From positions 124,001-188,000 of the forward strand of contig NZ_JACBXQ010000006.1 in the NCBI RefSeq assembly GCF_015863205.1: a DNA stretch of 64,000 nucleotides, written 5' to 3'. Positions within the stretch are counted from its first letter, which is position 1; each line of letters opens with the position of its first letter. Below, piece by piece: positions 26,699 through 39,440 of the stretch. A program made the translations under genes and the position numbers. The notes under the pieces are model-generated. The model was not told the DNA's origin. It saw nothing but the letters and a program-made list of their open reading frames with translations, and searched no databases. The stretch is from Facklamia lactis. Its GTDB lineage: Bacteria > Bacillota > Bacilli > Lactobacillales > Aerococcaceae.

Positions 26699-28058
26699 CT
26701 TTATTAAGTGATAAACTTGAAAATTTATTATATTCTTTTTTAAATAATAGCTTAATTGTATCTCGAGCACCCGCACGGTTTTTTGCTAAAATTACCTCAA
26801 CAGTATTATCTGGTAAGTCATCCTCTCGTTCTTGTTGATCACCTTCTTGCTGATGATAATCTTCTCGGTATAGAAAAGCTACTATATCCGCATCTTGTTC
26901 AATAGAACCTGATTCTCTAATATCGCTTAAAATTGGTCGTTTATTCTGTCGCTGTTCTAGTCCCCTTGATAATTGTGATAAAGCGATCACAGGAACACCT
27001 AATTCTTTCGCTAATCGTTTCAATTGCCTTGAAATTTCTGACACTTCTTGCTGACGATTTTCTTTACCATTTCCGTCAATTAATTGTAGATAGTCAATCA
27101 CAATTAATCCTAAATCAGGATTTTCTTGTTTTAATCTTCGGCATTTTGCTCGAATTTCTGAAACCTTAATTCCTGCTGAATCATCAATATAGATCGGTGC
27201 ATCTTTTAAAATATCTGTCGCAACAGTAAAGCTTTTCCATTCATCATCAGTTAATTGACCTGTTCTAAGATTTGAAGCGTGTATATTTCCTTCTGCACAT
27301 ATCATACGATTGACTAAATCTAAAGCGCCCATTTCTAAAGAGAAAACAACAACGGGAACTTTAGATTTAGTCGCTACATTTTGAGCGATATTGAGCGCAA
27401 ATGCTGTTTTCCCAACGGAAGGTCTCGCAGCAATAATAATGAGCTGATCCGGATGAAATCCATTGGTTGCTTTATCTAATTCAATATAACCCGTAGGTAA
27501 ACCTACTATACTTCTTTTCTCTTCAGATAATTCTACAATTCTTTCAAAAGCTTCTACAATTAGTTTTCGCATCTCTTGAGGTCGATTGCTTTGTGATCCT
27601 TCTCCAATTGATAATATTAATTTTTCACTATTATCAACAATCGTTTCAATTTCATCAGATTCTTCATATGCTGCTTTTGATATTTGTTGCGAAGCTTGGA
27701 TTAATTGTCTCAGAACCGACTTTTCTCTAATAATTTGAGCATATTGTTCGATATTAGCAGTTGTAGGAGTATAACTGACTAAATCAATTATGTTTTCAGA
27801 GCCTCCAATATTCTCTAGTTGACCATAAGCATCTAATTGATTGATCAGCATTACTGTATCAATTGTTCCATTTCGATCAAATATTTTTTCCATAGCAGAA
27901 AAGATTTGCTGGTGAGCCGCTGAATAAAAATCATCTTCCGTTATTATCGGCTGAATAGAAGCAAGCTTCACAGGATCAAGTAAAAGACCCCCTAATAATG
28001 ACTTCTCTGCCTCTATATTGTGAGGTGGTTTTAATTGATTTATTTGTGAAAGCTCCAT
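26685..28058 (-). CDS. dnaB: Replicative DNA helicase (DnaB/DnaC)
   Basis: Hexameric helicase that opens the replication fork (called DnaC in B. subtilis). The 457-aa protein has the N-terminal primase-interacting domain (HNIEAEKSLLGGLLLDP), a linker, and the RecA-like motor with Walker A ARPSVGKTA, Walker B LIVIDYLQLI and the DnaB signature SQLSRGLEQRQNKRP. It lies 14 nt after rplI in gdpP-rplI-dnaB, the standard Firmicutes origin-proximal order. Confidence 0.97.
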   Translation of the reverse strand: MELSQINQLKPPHNIEAEKSLLGGLLLDPVKLASIQPIITEDDFYSAAHQQIFSAMEKIFDRNGTIDTVMLINQLDAYGQLENIGGSENIIDLVSYTPTTANIEQYAQIIREKSVLRQLIQASQQISKAAYEESDEIETIVDNSEKLILSIGEGSQSNRPQEMRKLIVEAFERIVELSEEKRSIVGLPTGYIELDKATNGFHPDQLIIIAARPSVGKTAFALNIAQNVATKSKVPVVVFSLEMGALDLVNRMICAEGNIHASNLRTGQLTDDEWKSFTVATDILKDAPIYIDDSAGIKVSEIRAKCRRLKQENPDLGLIVIDYLQLIDGNGKENRQQEVSEISRQLKRLAKELGVPVIALSQLSRGLEQRQNKRPILSDIRESGSIEQDADIVAFLYREDYHQQEGDQQEREDDLPDNTVEVILAKNRAGARDTIKLLFKKEYNKFSSLSLNKEPFT

Positions 28059-28072
28059 TAATTCACCCCTAA

Positions 28073-28531
28073 TTATTTACTATTACTCTCTACTTTTACC
28101 CGAATATTAGCAACAACCTCGGGATGTAACTTAACTTCAACATTATAAAAACCTAAAGCAGATAAATTATTTTCAAGATCTATTTTTCTTTTATCAACCG
28201 ATATTTTATATTGTTTATTTAACTCTTCTGCAATCTGTTTTGAAGGAATTGTTCCAAATAATCTTCCGTCTTCGCCTGTTTTAGCTTGAATTGTCACAAT
28301 TGTACCTTCGTCCTCTATCTTTTGTTTAAGGATCTTTGCTTCTTCTAATTGTTCTGCTTCCATACGCTCTTTGGCTTTATTATGTGCTTTTAATTCACTG
28401 ATTGCACCTGAATCGGCAGTTTTAGCCAAACCATTTTTTATTAAGTAATTATTAGCATAACCATCTGATACTTCTATTATTTGTCCCTTTTTTCCTTTTT
28501 TCCGAACATCTTCTAATAAAATAACTTTCAT
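28073..28531 (-). CDS. rplI: 50S ribosomal protein L9
   Basis: Large-subunit protein that binds 23S rRNA at the base of the L1 stalk. The 152-aa sequence has the N-terminal KVILLEDVRKKGKKGQIIEV signature, a long connecting helix and the C-terminal RNA-binding domain (EDGRLFGTIPSKQIAE). Its start overlaps the gdpP stop by one base, so the two are translationally coupled. Confidence 0.97.
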   Translation of the reverse strand: MKVILLEDVRKKGKKGQIIEVSDGYANNYLIKNGLAKTADSGAISELKAHNKAKERMEAEQLEEAKILKQKIEDEGTIVTIQAKTGEDGRLFGTIPSKQIAEELNKQYKISVDKRKIDLENNLSALGFYNVEVKLHPEVVANIRVKVESNSK

Positions 28532-30534
28532 TATTTTTCCTCCTTTTGATTAATTACCTCTAATAATTGTTGTTTTGCCTCTTCAATAGATATATCAGAA
28601 AGCTGTGTGGCCGCATTAGAAAGGTGACCACCGCCACCAAGAGACTCCATGATGGTTTGAACATTTATTTTTCCTAAACTTCGAGCAGAAATTCCCACTT
28701 GTTTCTGACTTCTTCTATAAACGACAAATGATGCTTCTATACCTTCTATACCTAACATTTCATCTGCAGTTTGAGCAGCAGTCACATTATCTAAACTATT
28801 ATCCTCTTCACCCAAAGTAATACCATAACCATCTGAAAAAATTTCTAATTTTTCAATTAAGCGATTTCTTTCTTTAATTGTTTCTAAACTTTCTTTTAAT
28901 AAATACTGTATTTTCATAGTATCAGCTCCATTCGCTTTTAAGAAAGCAGCAGCTTCAAAGGTTCGAGAGCCAGTTCTTAATGAAAATTGATTAGTATCTA
29001 CAACGATCCCAGCCATCAATGCAGTAGCAGTCATGGTATCCATTTTAAGATGTGAATCTTGTGCGTATACATAATAGTCTGTAACTAATTCTGAAGTGGA
29101 GGAGGCTGAAGGTTCTAAATAAGTCAATACAGTATTATTAGGAAACTCCTCAGATCTACGATGATGATCTATTACAACTTTATCATATTTTTCCATCATT
29201 TGTTCCGCTTCTGAAATAGAAGGGCGATGATGATCTACCAGAATAAACAAAGTTTTTTCTTTTAAAATTTCATCTAGATTCGGTTCTTGGATAAAAATTT
29301 CAACTTTTTCATTTTCAAAATAATCTGTTGCCAATAATTCTGTCACATCATGGTTGAGTTCTTCCTTATTAATTAAAATATGAACCTCTTTGCCATAATT
29401 TTTTATTATGTGATATATCCCTAGAGCGGATCCAATTGAATCAGTATCAGGAAAACGATGGCCGACAATGATTACATTCGATGCAGTGACAACTGCTGAT
29501 TTCATAGCTTGAAAAAACATTTTTGCACGAATGTCAGATCTTTTCTCAGTGGAACTTGTTTTACCACCATAAAATTTTGCTTTTCCTTCAATTGGACGAA
29601 CTACCACTTGGTCCCCGCCTCTACCTAAAGCTAAATCTAAATTTGCACGAACATGTTTGGCCACACCTAAAATATCTTGTTTAATATCGTTTGAATAAGA
29701 TAATCCTAATGACATTGAAATTGGAATATTTTTGTCATAATATTTTTGTCTAATGCGTTCAAAAGAATTAAATTTTTCCTCCTCTAAAATTGATAATGAT
29801 AAACGATTGAGAAGTAGAATAAACTGATCTTCATCAACTTGCTTAAGAAAAATTTGATATTGGTCAGCCCATCTATTCAATTCACTGATAAGATCAGATT
29901 CAAATTTTGCACTCGCTTCATCATCCATCGCATATAACAAATCATCATAATCATCCAATAACAGGTGCCCCATTACCACAATCGATTCACTTGTTACTTG
30001 TTGCATCTCAATGTCATGTGTAATGTCATATAAATATAATGCTCGATACTCTGAATGATGTAGTCCTCTGTAATAACCATTCGTTAAAGATATTTCCTGC
30101 CACTGTTCAGTACTCGTTTGTTTTAAAAGTGCTTGAAGTTTATGATCAAGATTATTTAAGTCTTCTCCAATCAATTCTTTTTCTGAAAAGATCACCTGCA
30201 TAGTGGGATTCACCCAAGTAATTCGATCATTTGGATCATATAATAATACCCCAATGGGAGCATGATAAATAGCATATTCTTGAGCTAATGCAACATTTTT
30301 TGACATCTGACTTGCGATAAGTGTTAAATCTCTGATAAAACCTTTAATATTGAACGTAAAGAAAAAGACAATGGCTAACAACAAGAATAACAATAATAGA
30401 CCTAATCGCCAATCAGAATAAAATGCCATGATGGTTATCGCTAAATAGACAATAAACAAGCTATAGATTTGCCATGATATTTCTAAAGAATGAAAATAAT
30501 TAAAAAATTCTTTTATTTTTTTTGATTTAAACAT
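28531..30534 (-). CDS. gdpP: Cyclic-di-AMP phosphodiesterase GdpP
   Basis: Degrades c-di-AMP and so influences potassium, osmotic and cell-wall homeostasis. The 667-aa protein has two N-terminal membrane helices (residues about 17-60), a PAS domain, a degenerate GGDEF domain and a DHH domain (GHRFPDTDSIGSALG, VDHHRPS, VIDHHRR). A DHHA1 domain ending MESLGGGGHLSNAATQ completes it. All catalytic DHH motifs are intact. It is first in gdpP-rplI-dnaB. Confidence 0.95.
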   Translation of the reverse strand: MFKSKKIKEFFNYFHSLEISWQIYSLFIVYLAITIMAFYSDWRLGLLLLFLLLAIVFFFTFNIKGFIRDLTLIASQMSKNVALAQEYAIYHAPIGVLLYDPNDRITWVNPTMQVIFSEKELIGEDLNNLDHKLQALLKQTSTEQWQEISLTNGYYRGLHHSEYRALYLYDITHDIEMQQVTSESIVVMGHLLLDDYDDLLYAMDDEASAKFESDLISELNRWADQYQIFLKQVDEDQFILLLNRLSLSILEEEKFNSFERIRQKYYDKNIPISMSLGLSYSNDIKQDILGVAKHVRANLDLALGRGGDQVVVRPIEGKAKFYGGKTSSTEKRSDIRAKMFFQAMKSAVVTASNVIIVGHRFPDTDSIGSALGIYHIIKNYGKEVHILINKEELNHDVTELLATDYFENEKVEIFIQEPNLDEILKEKTLFILVDHHRPSISEAEQMMEKYDKVVIDHHRRSEEFPNNTVLTYLEPSASSTSELVTDYYVYAQDSHLKMDTMTATALMAGIVVDTNQFSLRTGSRTFEAAAFLKANGADTMKIQYLLKESLETIKERNRLIEKLEIFSDGYGITLGEEDNSLDNVTAAQTADEMLGIEGIEASFVVYRRSQKQVGISARSLGKINVQTIMESLGGGGHLSNAATQLSDISIEEAKQQLLEVINQKEEK

Positions 30535-30604
30535 GGCTCACCCCTTAATTCTATTAGTCTTTATTTTATCATACTTTTCTATGCAACAAAAATCAGCATC
30601 AAAA

Positions 30605-30620
30605 TGTTTCACGTGAAACA
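30605..30620. other. parS site 1
   Basis: Perfect 16-bp palindrome TGTTTCACGTGAAACA, differing from the B. subtilis parS core by one base. It lies between rpsR and gdpP, about 10 kb from the origin. It is the binding site expected for the ParB encoded at 57049-57930. Confidence 0.93.
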
Positions 30621-30630
30621 AATTAAACAA

Positions 30631-30654
30631 AAGCCATCTCAAATGAGATGGCTT
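30631..30654 (-). terminator. rpsF-ssb-rpsR operon terminator
   Basis: Perfect 10-bp stem AAGCCATCTC/GAGATGGCTT with a 4-nt loop and a T-rich 3' flank on the minus strand, just after rpsR. Confidence 0.75.
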
Positions 30655-30659
30655 AAAAT

Positions 30660-30893
30660 TTAATCTTGAACTGTAAATGGTAATAAAGCCATTATACGAG
30701 CACGTTTAATTGTTGCTGTTAAAGTACGTTGGTGCTTAGCACAAGTACCTGTTACTCGGCGTGGTAATATTTTACCCTTTTCTGAAATGAAACGTTTCAG
30801 TAATTCAGTATCCTTATAATCAGGATGATCAATATGATTTGCGCAGAAATAACATACTTTTCTTCTGCGTCTTCCGCCACGACGTTGGGCCAT
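30660..30893 (-). CDS. rpsR: 30S ribosomal protein S18
   Basis: Small-subunit platform protein that pairs with S6. The 77-aa basic protein has the family block [16 protein letters not shown], where Cys pairs may bind zinc, and [18 protein letters not shown]. Last gene of rpsF-ssb-rpsR. Confidence 0.96.
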   Translation of the reverse strand: MAQRRGGRRRRKVCYFCANHIDHPDYKDTELLKRFISEKGKILPRRVTGTCAKHQRTLTATIKRARIMALLPFTVQD

Positions 30894-30916
30894 TCTATTT
30901 CCTCCTTAATATTAGA

Positions 30917-31486
30917 TTAAAACGGTAAATCATCCTCTGATATATCTACCTTTTGGCTATCAGCACCAAAAGGATTTGTATCAGCTTGGCTGAAGTTTTG
31001 ATTAAAATCAAAATTTGAATTATTAGATTGTTGATAATTTTGCTGATTCCGATTGCTATTGCTATTGCTATTAGAATATGGTTCTCGAGTGTCATTATTA
31101 TCATTCTGATAGTGGCTACCAGAGTTGAATGAAGCTTGAGTATCTCCTACAGGTCTTTGATCGGTAACTGACTTAGGTTCCAACAAATGAAAATTATTTA
31201 CAACAACCTCTGTCACATAAACTCGTTGACCTTGTTGATTCTCGTAATTTCGAGTTTGAATTCTTCCTTCAATTCCAATTTGTGATCCTTTACGTGTAAA
31301 GTTTGCTAAATTTTCAGCAGCTTTTCGCCAGATCACGCAATTTATAAAATCAGCTTCACGTTCACCTTGCTGATTAGTAAAACTACGATTAACGGCTAGA
31401 GTAAAGCTACCAACAGCTGTTCCAGAAGAAGTAAAACGTAAATCGACTTCCTTAGTTAATCGACCAACTAATTGTACAGTATTCAT
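30917..31486 (-). CDS. ssb: Single-stranded DNA-binding protein
   Basis: Protects single-stranded DNA and recruits repair and replication partners. The 189-aa protein has an OB fold (MNTVQLVGRLTKEVDLRF to about residue 105), a Gln/Asn/Ser-rich disordered linker and the acidic partner-binding tip DISEDDLPF. The ATG at 31486 is 7 nt after GGAGGT. A GTG 9 nt upstream is unlikely. It sits between the two small-subunit genes, and parS site 2 fills most of the rpsF-ssb gap. Confidence 0.96.
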   Translation of the reverse strand: MNTVQLVGRLTKEVDLRFTSSGTAVGSFTLAVNRSFTNQQGEREADFINCVIWRKAAENLANFTRKGSQIGIEGRIQTRNYENQQGQRVYVTEVVVNNFHLLEPKSVTDQRPVGDTQASFNSGSHYQNDNNDTREPYSNSNSNSNRNQQNYQQSNNSNFDFNQNFSQADTNPFGADSQKVDISEDDLPF

Positions 31487-31505
31487 AATCCGCACCTCCT
31501 ACAAG

Positions 31506-31521
31506 TGTTTCACGTGAAACA
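31506..31521. other. parS site 2
   Basis: A second exact TGTTTCACGTGAAACA, located between the rpsF stop and the ssb ribosome site inside the operon, 901 bp from site 1. It is about 9 kb from the origin, on the left arm. Confidence 0.93.
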
Positions 31522-31526
31522 ATCAA

Positions 31527-31826
31527 CTAATCCTCAATTTTTGTTATCATATGGCGTAAGATATCACGGTTGATTCGCGCTAAACGATCAAACTCGTTAA
31601 TTCCGTCAGCATTATCTGCGTTTACAGTGATTAAGTGGTATATACCTTCACGGTAATCATTGATTTCATATGCTAAACGTTTCTTAGCCCAGTCTTTTGA
31701 TTCTACAACTTCAGAACCCTTATCCGTTAAAATTTGATCGAAACGAGCAATTAATTCTTGCTTAGCTTCATCGGTCATATCAGGACGAATAATGTATAAG
31801 ATTTCATATTGTGTTGCTTGATTCAT
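31527..31826 (-). CDS. rpsF: 30S ribosomal protein S6
   Basis: Small-subunit platform protein, partner of S18. The 99-aa protein has the S6 ferredoxin-like fold ([38 protein letters not shown]). The ATG at 31826 is 6 nt after AAAGGAGGT. The 13 extra upstream codons lack support. First gene of rpsF-ssb-rpsR. Confidence 0.96.
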   Translation of the reverse strand: MNQATQYEILYIIRPDMTDEAKQELIARFDQILTDKGSEVVESKDWAKKRLAYEINDYREGIYHLITVNADNADGINEFDRLARINRDILRHMITKIED

Positions 31827-31941
31827 GACTGCACCTCCTTTTGGTCTATTGGCTCTTATGAGCAAGGAGTAAGTAGCAAAATGCTATTAACTCACATTGC
31901 TTTATTTTAACACTTAGCTCAAATATATGCAAGAAAATAAT

Positions 31942-31973
31942 AAAAATGAGCGGTTTTAAAACCGCTCATTTTT
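31942..31973. terminator. Bidirectional terminator after gyrA
   Basis: Perfect hairpin AAAAATGAGCGGTTTT/AAAACCGCTCATTTTT directly after the gyrA stop, with T runs on both strands. Confidence 0.88.
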
Positions 31974-31978
31974 ATTCC

Positions 31979-34606
31979 TTAATTATTATTATTTTCTTCC
32001 TCAATATTTTCATTCATAGAACGATCTAATAATTTTTCAACTTGATCCTGCTGACTTTGTGACAAATCCTTTTCAGAATGTGTCATCAGCTCTTCCTCTT
32101 GGATATGGTTTGATATTTCCTTCTCGACAATAGCTTCTGTTTCTTCCGCTTCTTGAGAATTTTCTATAATAGCGATCTTACTCACGTAACTTTGACTATT
32201 TAATTTAATCACTTTTACTCCTAAAGTAGCACGTGCAGACACAGAAATAGATTTGACATGAATACGGATCATAATTCCTTCGTTTGTCATTACTAATAAG
32301 TCTTCATCACCTGATACGGAAACAAGACCGATTAGTTTACCACTTTTCTCGCTAACATTAACCGTTTTGACACCTTTTCCACCACGATTTTTAACAGTAT
32401 ATTGATCAGCATCTGTCCGTTTCCCATATCCATTTTCAGTTACAACTAATATTTGTTTATTATTATCTAGTATGCTGGCTCCAATTACGTCGTCTTGTTT
32501 ACGTAACTTCATCCCTCGAACTCCGGATGCCGTTCTTCCCATCGATCTTGCATCAGTTTCTTTGAAAGTGACTGCATAACCATTAGAAGATCCAATAATT
32601 ATATTTTGCAAGCCATCTGTCATCAAAACATTCATAAGTTCGTCTTCTTCGCGCAATTTGATTGCAATTAAGCCGTTTGTCCTAATATTAAAATATTCAC
32701 TCGTCTTTGTTCGTTTAACGATGCCTTTTTTCGTCACAAAGAATAAATACTCTTCATCTTCTCCTGCTTCTCGTTTTACATTTACAATTTCACGAACATA
32801 TTCATGTTCTTCAAGATTTAATAAATTCACAATCGGTAAACCTTTTGAAGTTCGACCAAACTGAGGAACATCATATCCTTTAGTACGATATACTTTTCCA
32901 AGATTAGTAAAGAAAAGCAAAGTATCATGAGTTGTAGCTGTCACTAAACTTTGAATAGAATCTTCGTCTGAAACTCCCATACCTTTAACCCCGCGCCCCC
33001 CACGATTTTGGACATGAAATTCATCCTCAGTAATTCGTTTAATATAACCTGAAGTAGTTAAAGCAATGATAATATCTTCTTCATCAATTAAATCTTCATC
33101 CTCTAAACTTTGTATTTCTCCCGCTTGAATTTCTGTACGTCTAGGATCATTGAAACGTTTTTGAATATCTCTTAACTCATCATAAATTATTTCATAAATA
33201 CGCTCTTTCGAACCTAATATTTCAGTTAATCGAGCAATCAACTCTTTCAAATCAGATAGTTCTTGATCGATCTTTTCTCTTTCAAGTCCTGTCAATCTTA
33301 CTAAACGCATATCAAGGATTGATTGAGCTTGAACATCTGTGAATTGATATTGACTAATTAACTCTTGCTTAGCCATTTCAGAATCTCTAGACGAACGAAT
33401 AATACTAATAATTTCATCGATAACATCTAAAGCTTTCTGTAATCCCTCAAGAATATGAGCCCGATCTTCTGCCTTTCTCTTTTCAAATTTTGTTCTTCTT
33501 GTTATAACCGTTACTTGATGAGCCAAATATTTTTCAAGAATTTCTTTTAAATTGAGAATTTTTGGCACTCCAAAATCAATTGCTAACATATTAATTCCAA
33601 AATTTGTCTGTAAGGCTGTTTGTTTATATAAATTATTAAGCACGACATGCGCAGATGTATCCCGTCTTATTTCAACAACAACCCTCATACCTTCACGACC
33701 AGATTCATCAGCAATATAAGTAATACCTTCAATTCTTTTATCTCTTGCTAATTCTGCAATTCTTTCTACTAATTTAGCTTTATTAACACCATAAGGTAAT
33801 TCCTTAATTAAAATTCTTTCTCGATCCATGTTTTGACCAAAATTCTCAATTTCAACTTTTCCACGAACAATAACTTTCCCTTTACCTGTTTTATATGCTC
33901 GACGAATGCCAGATTTACCAACAATAATACCTCCTGTTGGAAAATCTGGACCAGGTAAGACTTCCATTAATTCTTCAACAGGTGCCTCTGGATCCTTCAT
34001 TAAAATTTGCAATGCATCAATTACTTCCTTGAGATTATGAGGTGGGATATTTGTCGTCATTCCTACAGCAATTCCCGATGCACCGTTTATTAAAATATTA
34101 GGAAAACGACTTGGTAAAACAACCGGTTCTCTTTCTTCTTGAGAATAATTATCTTGAAAATCAATCGTATCTTTATTGATATCTCTAAGCATTTCTAAAG
34201 TAATTTTTGCCATTCTAGCTTCCGTGTAACGCATTGCTGCCGCACCATCACCATCCACAGAACCAAAATTTCCATGCCCATCCACCAACATTTGACGATA
34301 AGAAAAAGGTTGAGCCATTCTAACCATTGCTTCATAAATTGCAGAGTCACCATGCGGATGGTATTTCCCCATAACATCTCCAACAATACGTGCTGATTTT
34401 TTGTGTGGTTTTTCAGGAGTTACTCCTAACTCATTCATTCCATACAGAATTCTTCTATGAACAGGCTTTAATCCATCCCTTACATCTGGTAAAGCTCTTG
34501 CTACAATAACAGACATCGCATAATCTAAGAAAGAGGTACGCATCTCATCTGGTAAATTAATTTCCTCAAAAGTTTGATTTTCTATATCAAAATTATCTTT
34601 TGTCAT
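31979..34606 (-). CDS. gyrA: DNA gyrase subunit A
   Basis: Breakage-reunion subunit of gyrase, introducing negative supercoils. The 875-aa protein has the winged-helix and tower domain, with the quinolone-resistance region [16 protein letters not shown] (Ser and Glu present, the susceptible form) and catalytic Tyr in [10 protein letters not shown]. The C-terminal six-bladed beta-pinwheel carries the GyrA box [10 protein letters not shown]. The tail of about 60 residues is acidic and Asn-rich. It follows gyrB by 40 nt. Confidence 0.97.
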   Translation of the reverse strand: MTKDNFDIENQTFEEINLPDEMRTSFLDYAMSVIVARALPDVRDGLKPVHRRILYGMNELGVTPEKPHKKSARIVGDVMGKYHPHGDSAIYEAMVRMAQPFSYRQMLVDGHGNFGSVDGDGAAAMRYTEARMAKITLEMLRDINKDTIDFQDNYSQEEREPVVLPSRFPNILINGASGIAVGMTTNIPPHNLKEVIDALQILMKDPEAPVEELMEVLPGPDFPTGGIIVGKSGIRRAYKTGKGKVIVRGKVEIENFGQNMDRERILIKELPYGVNKAKLVERIAELARDKRIEGITYIADESGREGMRVVVEIRRDTSAHVVLNNLYKQTALQTNFGINMLAIDFGVPKILNLKEILEKYLAHQVTVITRRTKFEKRKAEDRAHILEGLQKALDVIDEIISIIRSSRDSEMAKQELISQYQFTDVQAQSILDMRLVRLTGLEREKIDQELSDLKELIARLTEILGSKERIYEIIYDELRDIQKRFNDPRRTEIQAGEIQSLEDEDLIDEEDIIIALTTSGYIKRITEDEFHVQNRGGRGVKGMGVSDEDSIQSLVTATTHDTLLFFTNLGKVYRTKGYDVPQFGRTSKGLPIVNLLNLEEHEYVREIVNVKREAGEDEEYLFFVTKKGIVKRTKTSEYFNIRTNGLIAIKLREEDELMNVLMTDGLQNIIIGSSNGYAVTFKETDARSMGRTASGVRGMKLRKQDDVIGASILDNNKQILVVTENGYGKRTDADQYTVKNRGGKGVKTVNVSEKSGKLIGLVSVSGDEDLLVMTNEGIMIRIHVKSISVSARATLGVKVIKLNSQSYVSKIAIIENSQEAEETEAIVEKEISNHIQEEELMTHSEKDLSQSQQDQVEKLLDRSMNENIEEENNNN

Positions 34607-34646
34607 TTTAATATCCTTTCTAAAACTATCTCTTAATTATTCTTAT

Positions 34647-37692
<3,046 letters not shown>

Positions 37693-37702
37693 ATCCTATC
37701 AC

Positions 37703-37933
37703 TTAGCCATCCTGTGCCAAAATTTTTACCTCAAGTTCCTCATTTGGGAATAAAATAACATCATTTGGATATAATTTTCTTCCTCTTCTTTGTTCTTCTT
37801 CTTCATTGACAAATACAAAAAACTCATTTAAATACCATTTAGCCATACCACCACTAGAAATTAGATTCACATTTTTTAACAATTGACCAAGTGTTATGAA
37901 ATCTTCTTCAATTGTGACATCTATTTTTTGCAT
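37703..37933 (-). CDS. yaaA: S4-domain RNA-binding protein YaaA
   Basis: Small protein found between dnaN and recF across Firmicutes. The 76-aa sequence is one S4 domain (TLGQLLKNVNLISSGGMAKWYL, then RRGRKLYPNDVI). RNA binding is predicted and the target is not known. It begins the yaaA-recF-gyrB-gyrA transcript. Confidence 0.92.
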   Translation of the reverse strand: MQKIDVTIEEDFITLGQLLKNVNLISSGGMAKWYLNEFFVFVNEEEEQRRGRKLYPNDVILFPNEELEVKILAQDG

Positions 37934-38099
37934 AGGTCACCTCTTACCTTAATTATTTCATATTAATTATACCCTTCTTAAGCTAGAAACTCAAATTTTT
38001 GAAGAATTTTAGCACTTTTAACGTTTTTAATTTATTTTAAGGTAAAAAGATACTTATACAAAAAAAGAGCTTAGAATTAATTTATTGGTTAAATAGAAA

Positions 38100-38129
38100 A
38101 TCCTCTTAGGAATAAAAACCTAAGAGGAT
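38100..38129 (-). terminator. dnaN terminator
   Basis: Stem ATCCTCTTAGG/CCTAAGAGGAT, 5 bp beyond the dnaN stop, with TTTTCTATTT after it. It separates dnaA-dnaN from yaaA-recF-gyrB-gyrA. Confidence 0.75.
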
Positions 38130-38134
38130 CTATC

Positions 38135-39283
38135 TTAATGTGTTCTAACAGGGGTTAATAGTTGTATTAATTCATTATGAGCACTTTCATTTTTTTCTAA
38201 ACTAGATAAAAGCATCGGTCTAACTGGAGAATTAAATTGAATTTTAACTAAGATATCGCCAAAAGATCTCAAAGCATCTTTCATATAATCAGGATTAAAC
38301 GAAATTTTAAGAGCTTCTCCATCAGCAGATTCATAATTAATTTCCTCTGCAACATTTCCAATTTCATTTCCTTTTACAGATAATTCAACTTTATTATTAT
38401 CTATTTCTAAATGTACAATATTATTTTTTCCTTCATGTGATAATAACGATGCACGATCAATAGCTTGTAAAAAATCAGAGGCATTCACAACTAATTCTGT
38501 TTCGGTAGTAGTAGGTATTAATCGATCTGTTGCTGGATAATTACCTTCTAATAAACGAGAATATATAGTTATTTGGTCAAAATGAAAGATAATTTGTTGG
38601 TTTGCTACGCTCATGGTAAGTTCACTTTCATCTGGAACAATTTTTGCTAATTCACTCATTGTTTTTTTAGGAATGGTAATTGCTTCAAAACAAGTTTGTT
38701 CTTTTTCTAATTGGAGAGGTATTTGTCTTTGACTAAGACGATGGCTATCCGTTGCAACTGCTGTCAAAAAGTTCTCCCCTAAAACCAGATGTATACCTGT
38801 TAATACTGGTCTAGATTCTTGATTAGATGCTGCAAAAATAGTTTGATTAATCATTTTTTTAAAGGTTAAAGTCGGTAAAACAATTTGATTCTCAATATCA
38901 ATTTCAGGTAATCGTGGGTATTCATTTCCATTAATTCCAATAATTTGAAATTCGGCATTACCTGAAGTAATAGTGGCAGTAAAGCGTTCATCGACATCAA
39001 TTTCTACTTCATCTGTTGGTAATTTTTTTACGATTTCACTTAATAAACGAGCTGGTAAAACAATTTCACCTGTTTTTTCAATATTTAATTTAGCAATATC
39101 ATCTGAAGTAGCTATAAATGATTCAATAGAAATATCAGCATCACTTCCAATTAAAGTAATACCTTGTTCAGATACAGCTAATTTAATTCCATATAAAATA
39201 TTAATAGTTGTTTTTGAAGGTATAGCTCGTTGAACATTATTTATTTGTTGAGTGAAAATTGTTCGATTAATTGTAAATTTCAT
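38135..39283 (-). CDS. dnaN: DNA polymerase III beta subunit (sliding clamp)
   Basis: Ring clamp that tethers DNA polymerase to the template. The 382-aa protein has the three-domain clamp organisation, with MKFTINRTIFTQQINNVQRA, GSDADISIE, ATDSHRLS and the C-terminal RPMLL near the partner-binding pocket. It follows dnaA after 157 bp. Confidence 0.97.
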   Translation of the reverse strand: MKFTINRTIFTQQINNVQRAIPSKTTINILYGIKLAVSEQGITLIGSDADISIESFIATSDDIAKLNIEKTGEIVLPARLLSEIVKKLPTDEVEIDVDERFTATITSGNAEFQIIGINGNEYPRLPEIDIENQIVLPTLTFKKMINQTIFAASNQESRPVLTGIHLVLGENFLTAVATDSHRLSQRQIPLQLEKEQTCFEAITIPKKTMSELAKIVPDESELTMSVANQQIIFHFDQITIYSRLLEGNYPATDRLIPTTTETELVVNASDFLQAIDRASLLSHEGKNNIVHLEIDNNKVELSVKGNEIGNVAEEINYESADGEALKISFNPDYMKDALRSFGDILVKIQFNSPVRPMLLSSLEKNESAHNELIQLLTPVRTH

Positions 39284-39440
39284 TGATGTACTCCTTTATA
39301 AATAATTATTTTATATATAAGTAATAATAGTAGGGGCTGTTAATTCTGGTGAAAAATCATTTAAAGTTATGAGGTAATGGGATTTATCTTGTTCTTAACC
39401 AGTTAATAAAAATGATATTTTGTTGAAAGTTATTAACAGG

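Noticed and set aside
34195-34386. 63-codon frame inside gyrA on the same strand
   Set aside because: It is an out-of-frame shadow of the strongly conserved gyrA coding sequence, with no ribosome site.
39284-39440. Second origin lobe between dnaA and dnaN
   Set aside because: Only weak boxes with two mismatches (TTATTAACA-like) are visible, so I did not call a second DnaA cluster.
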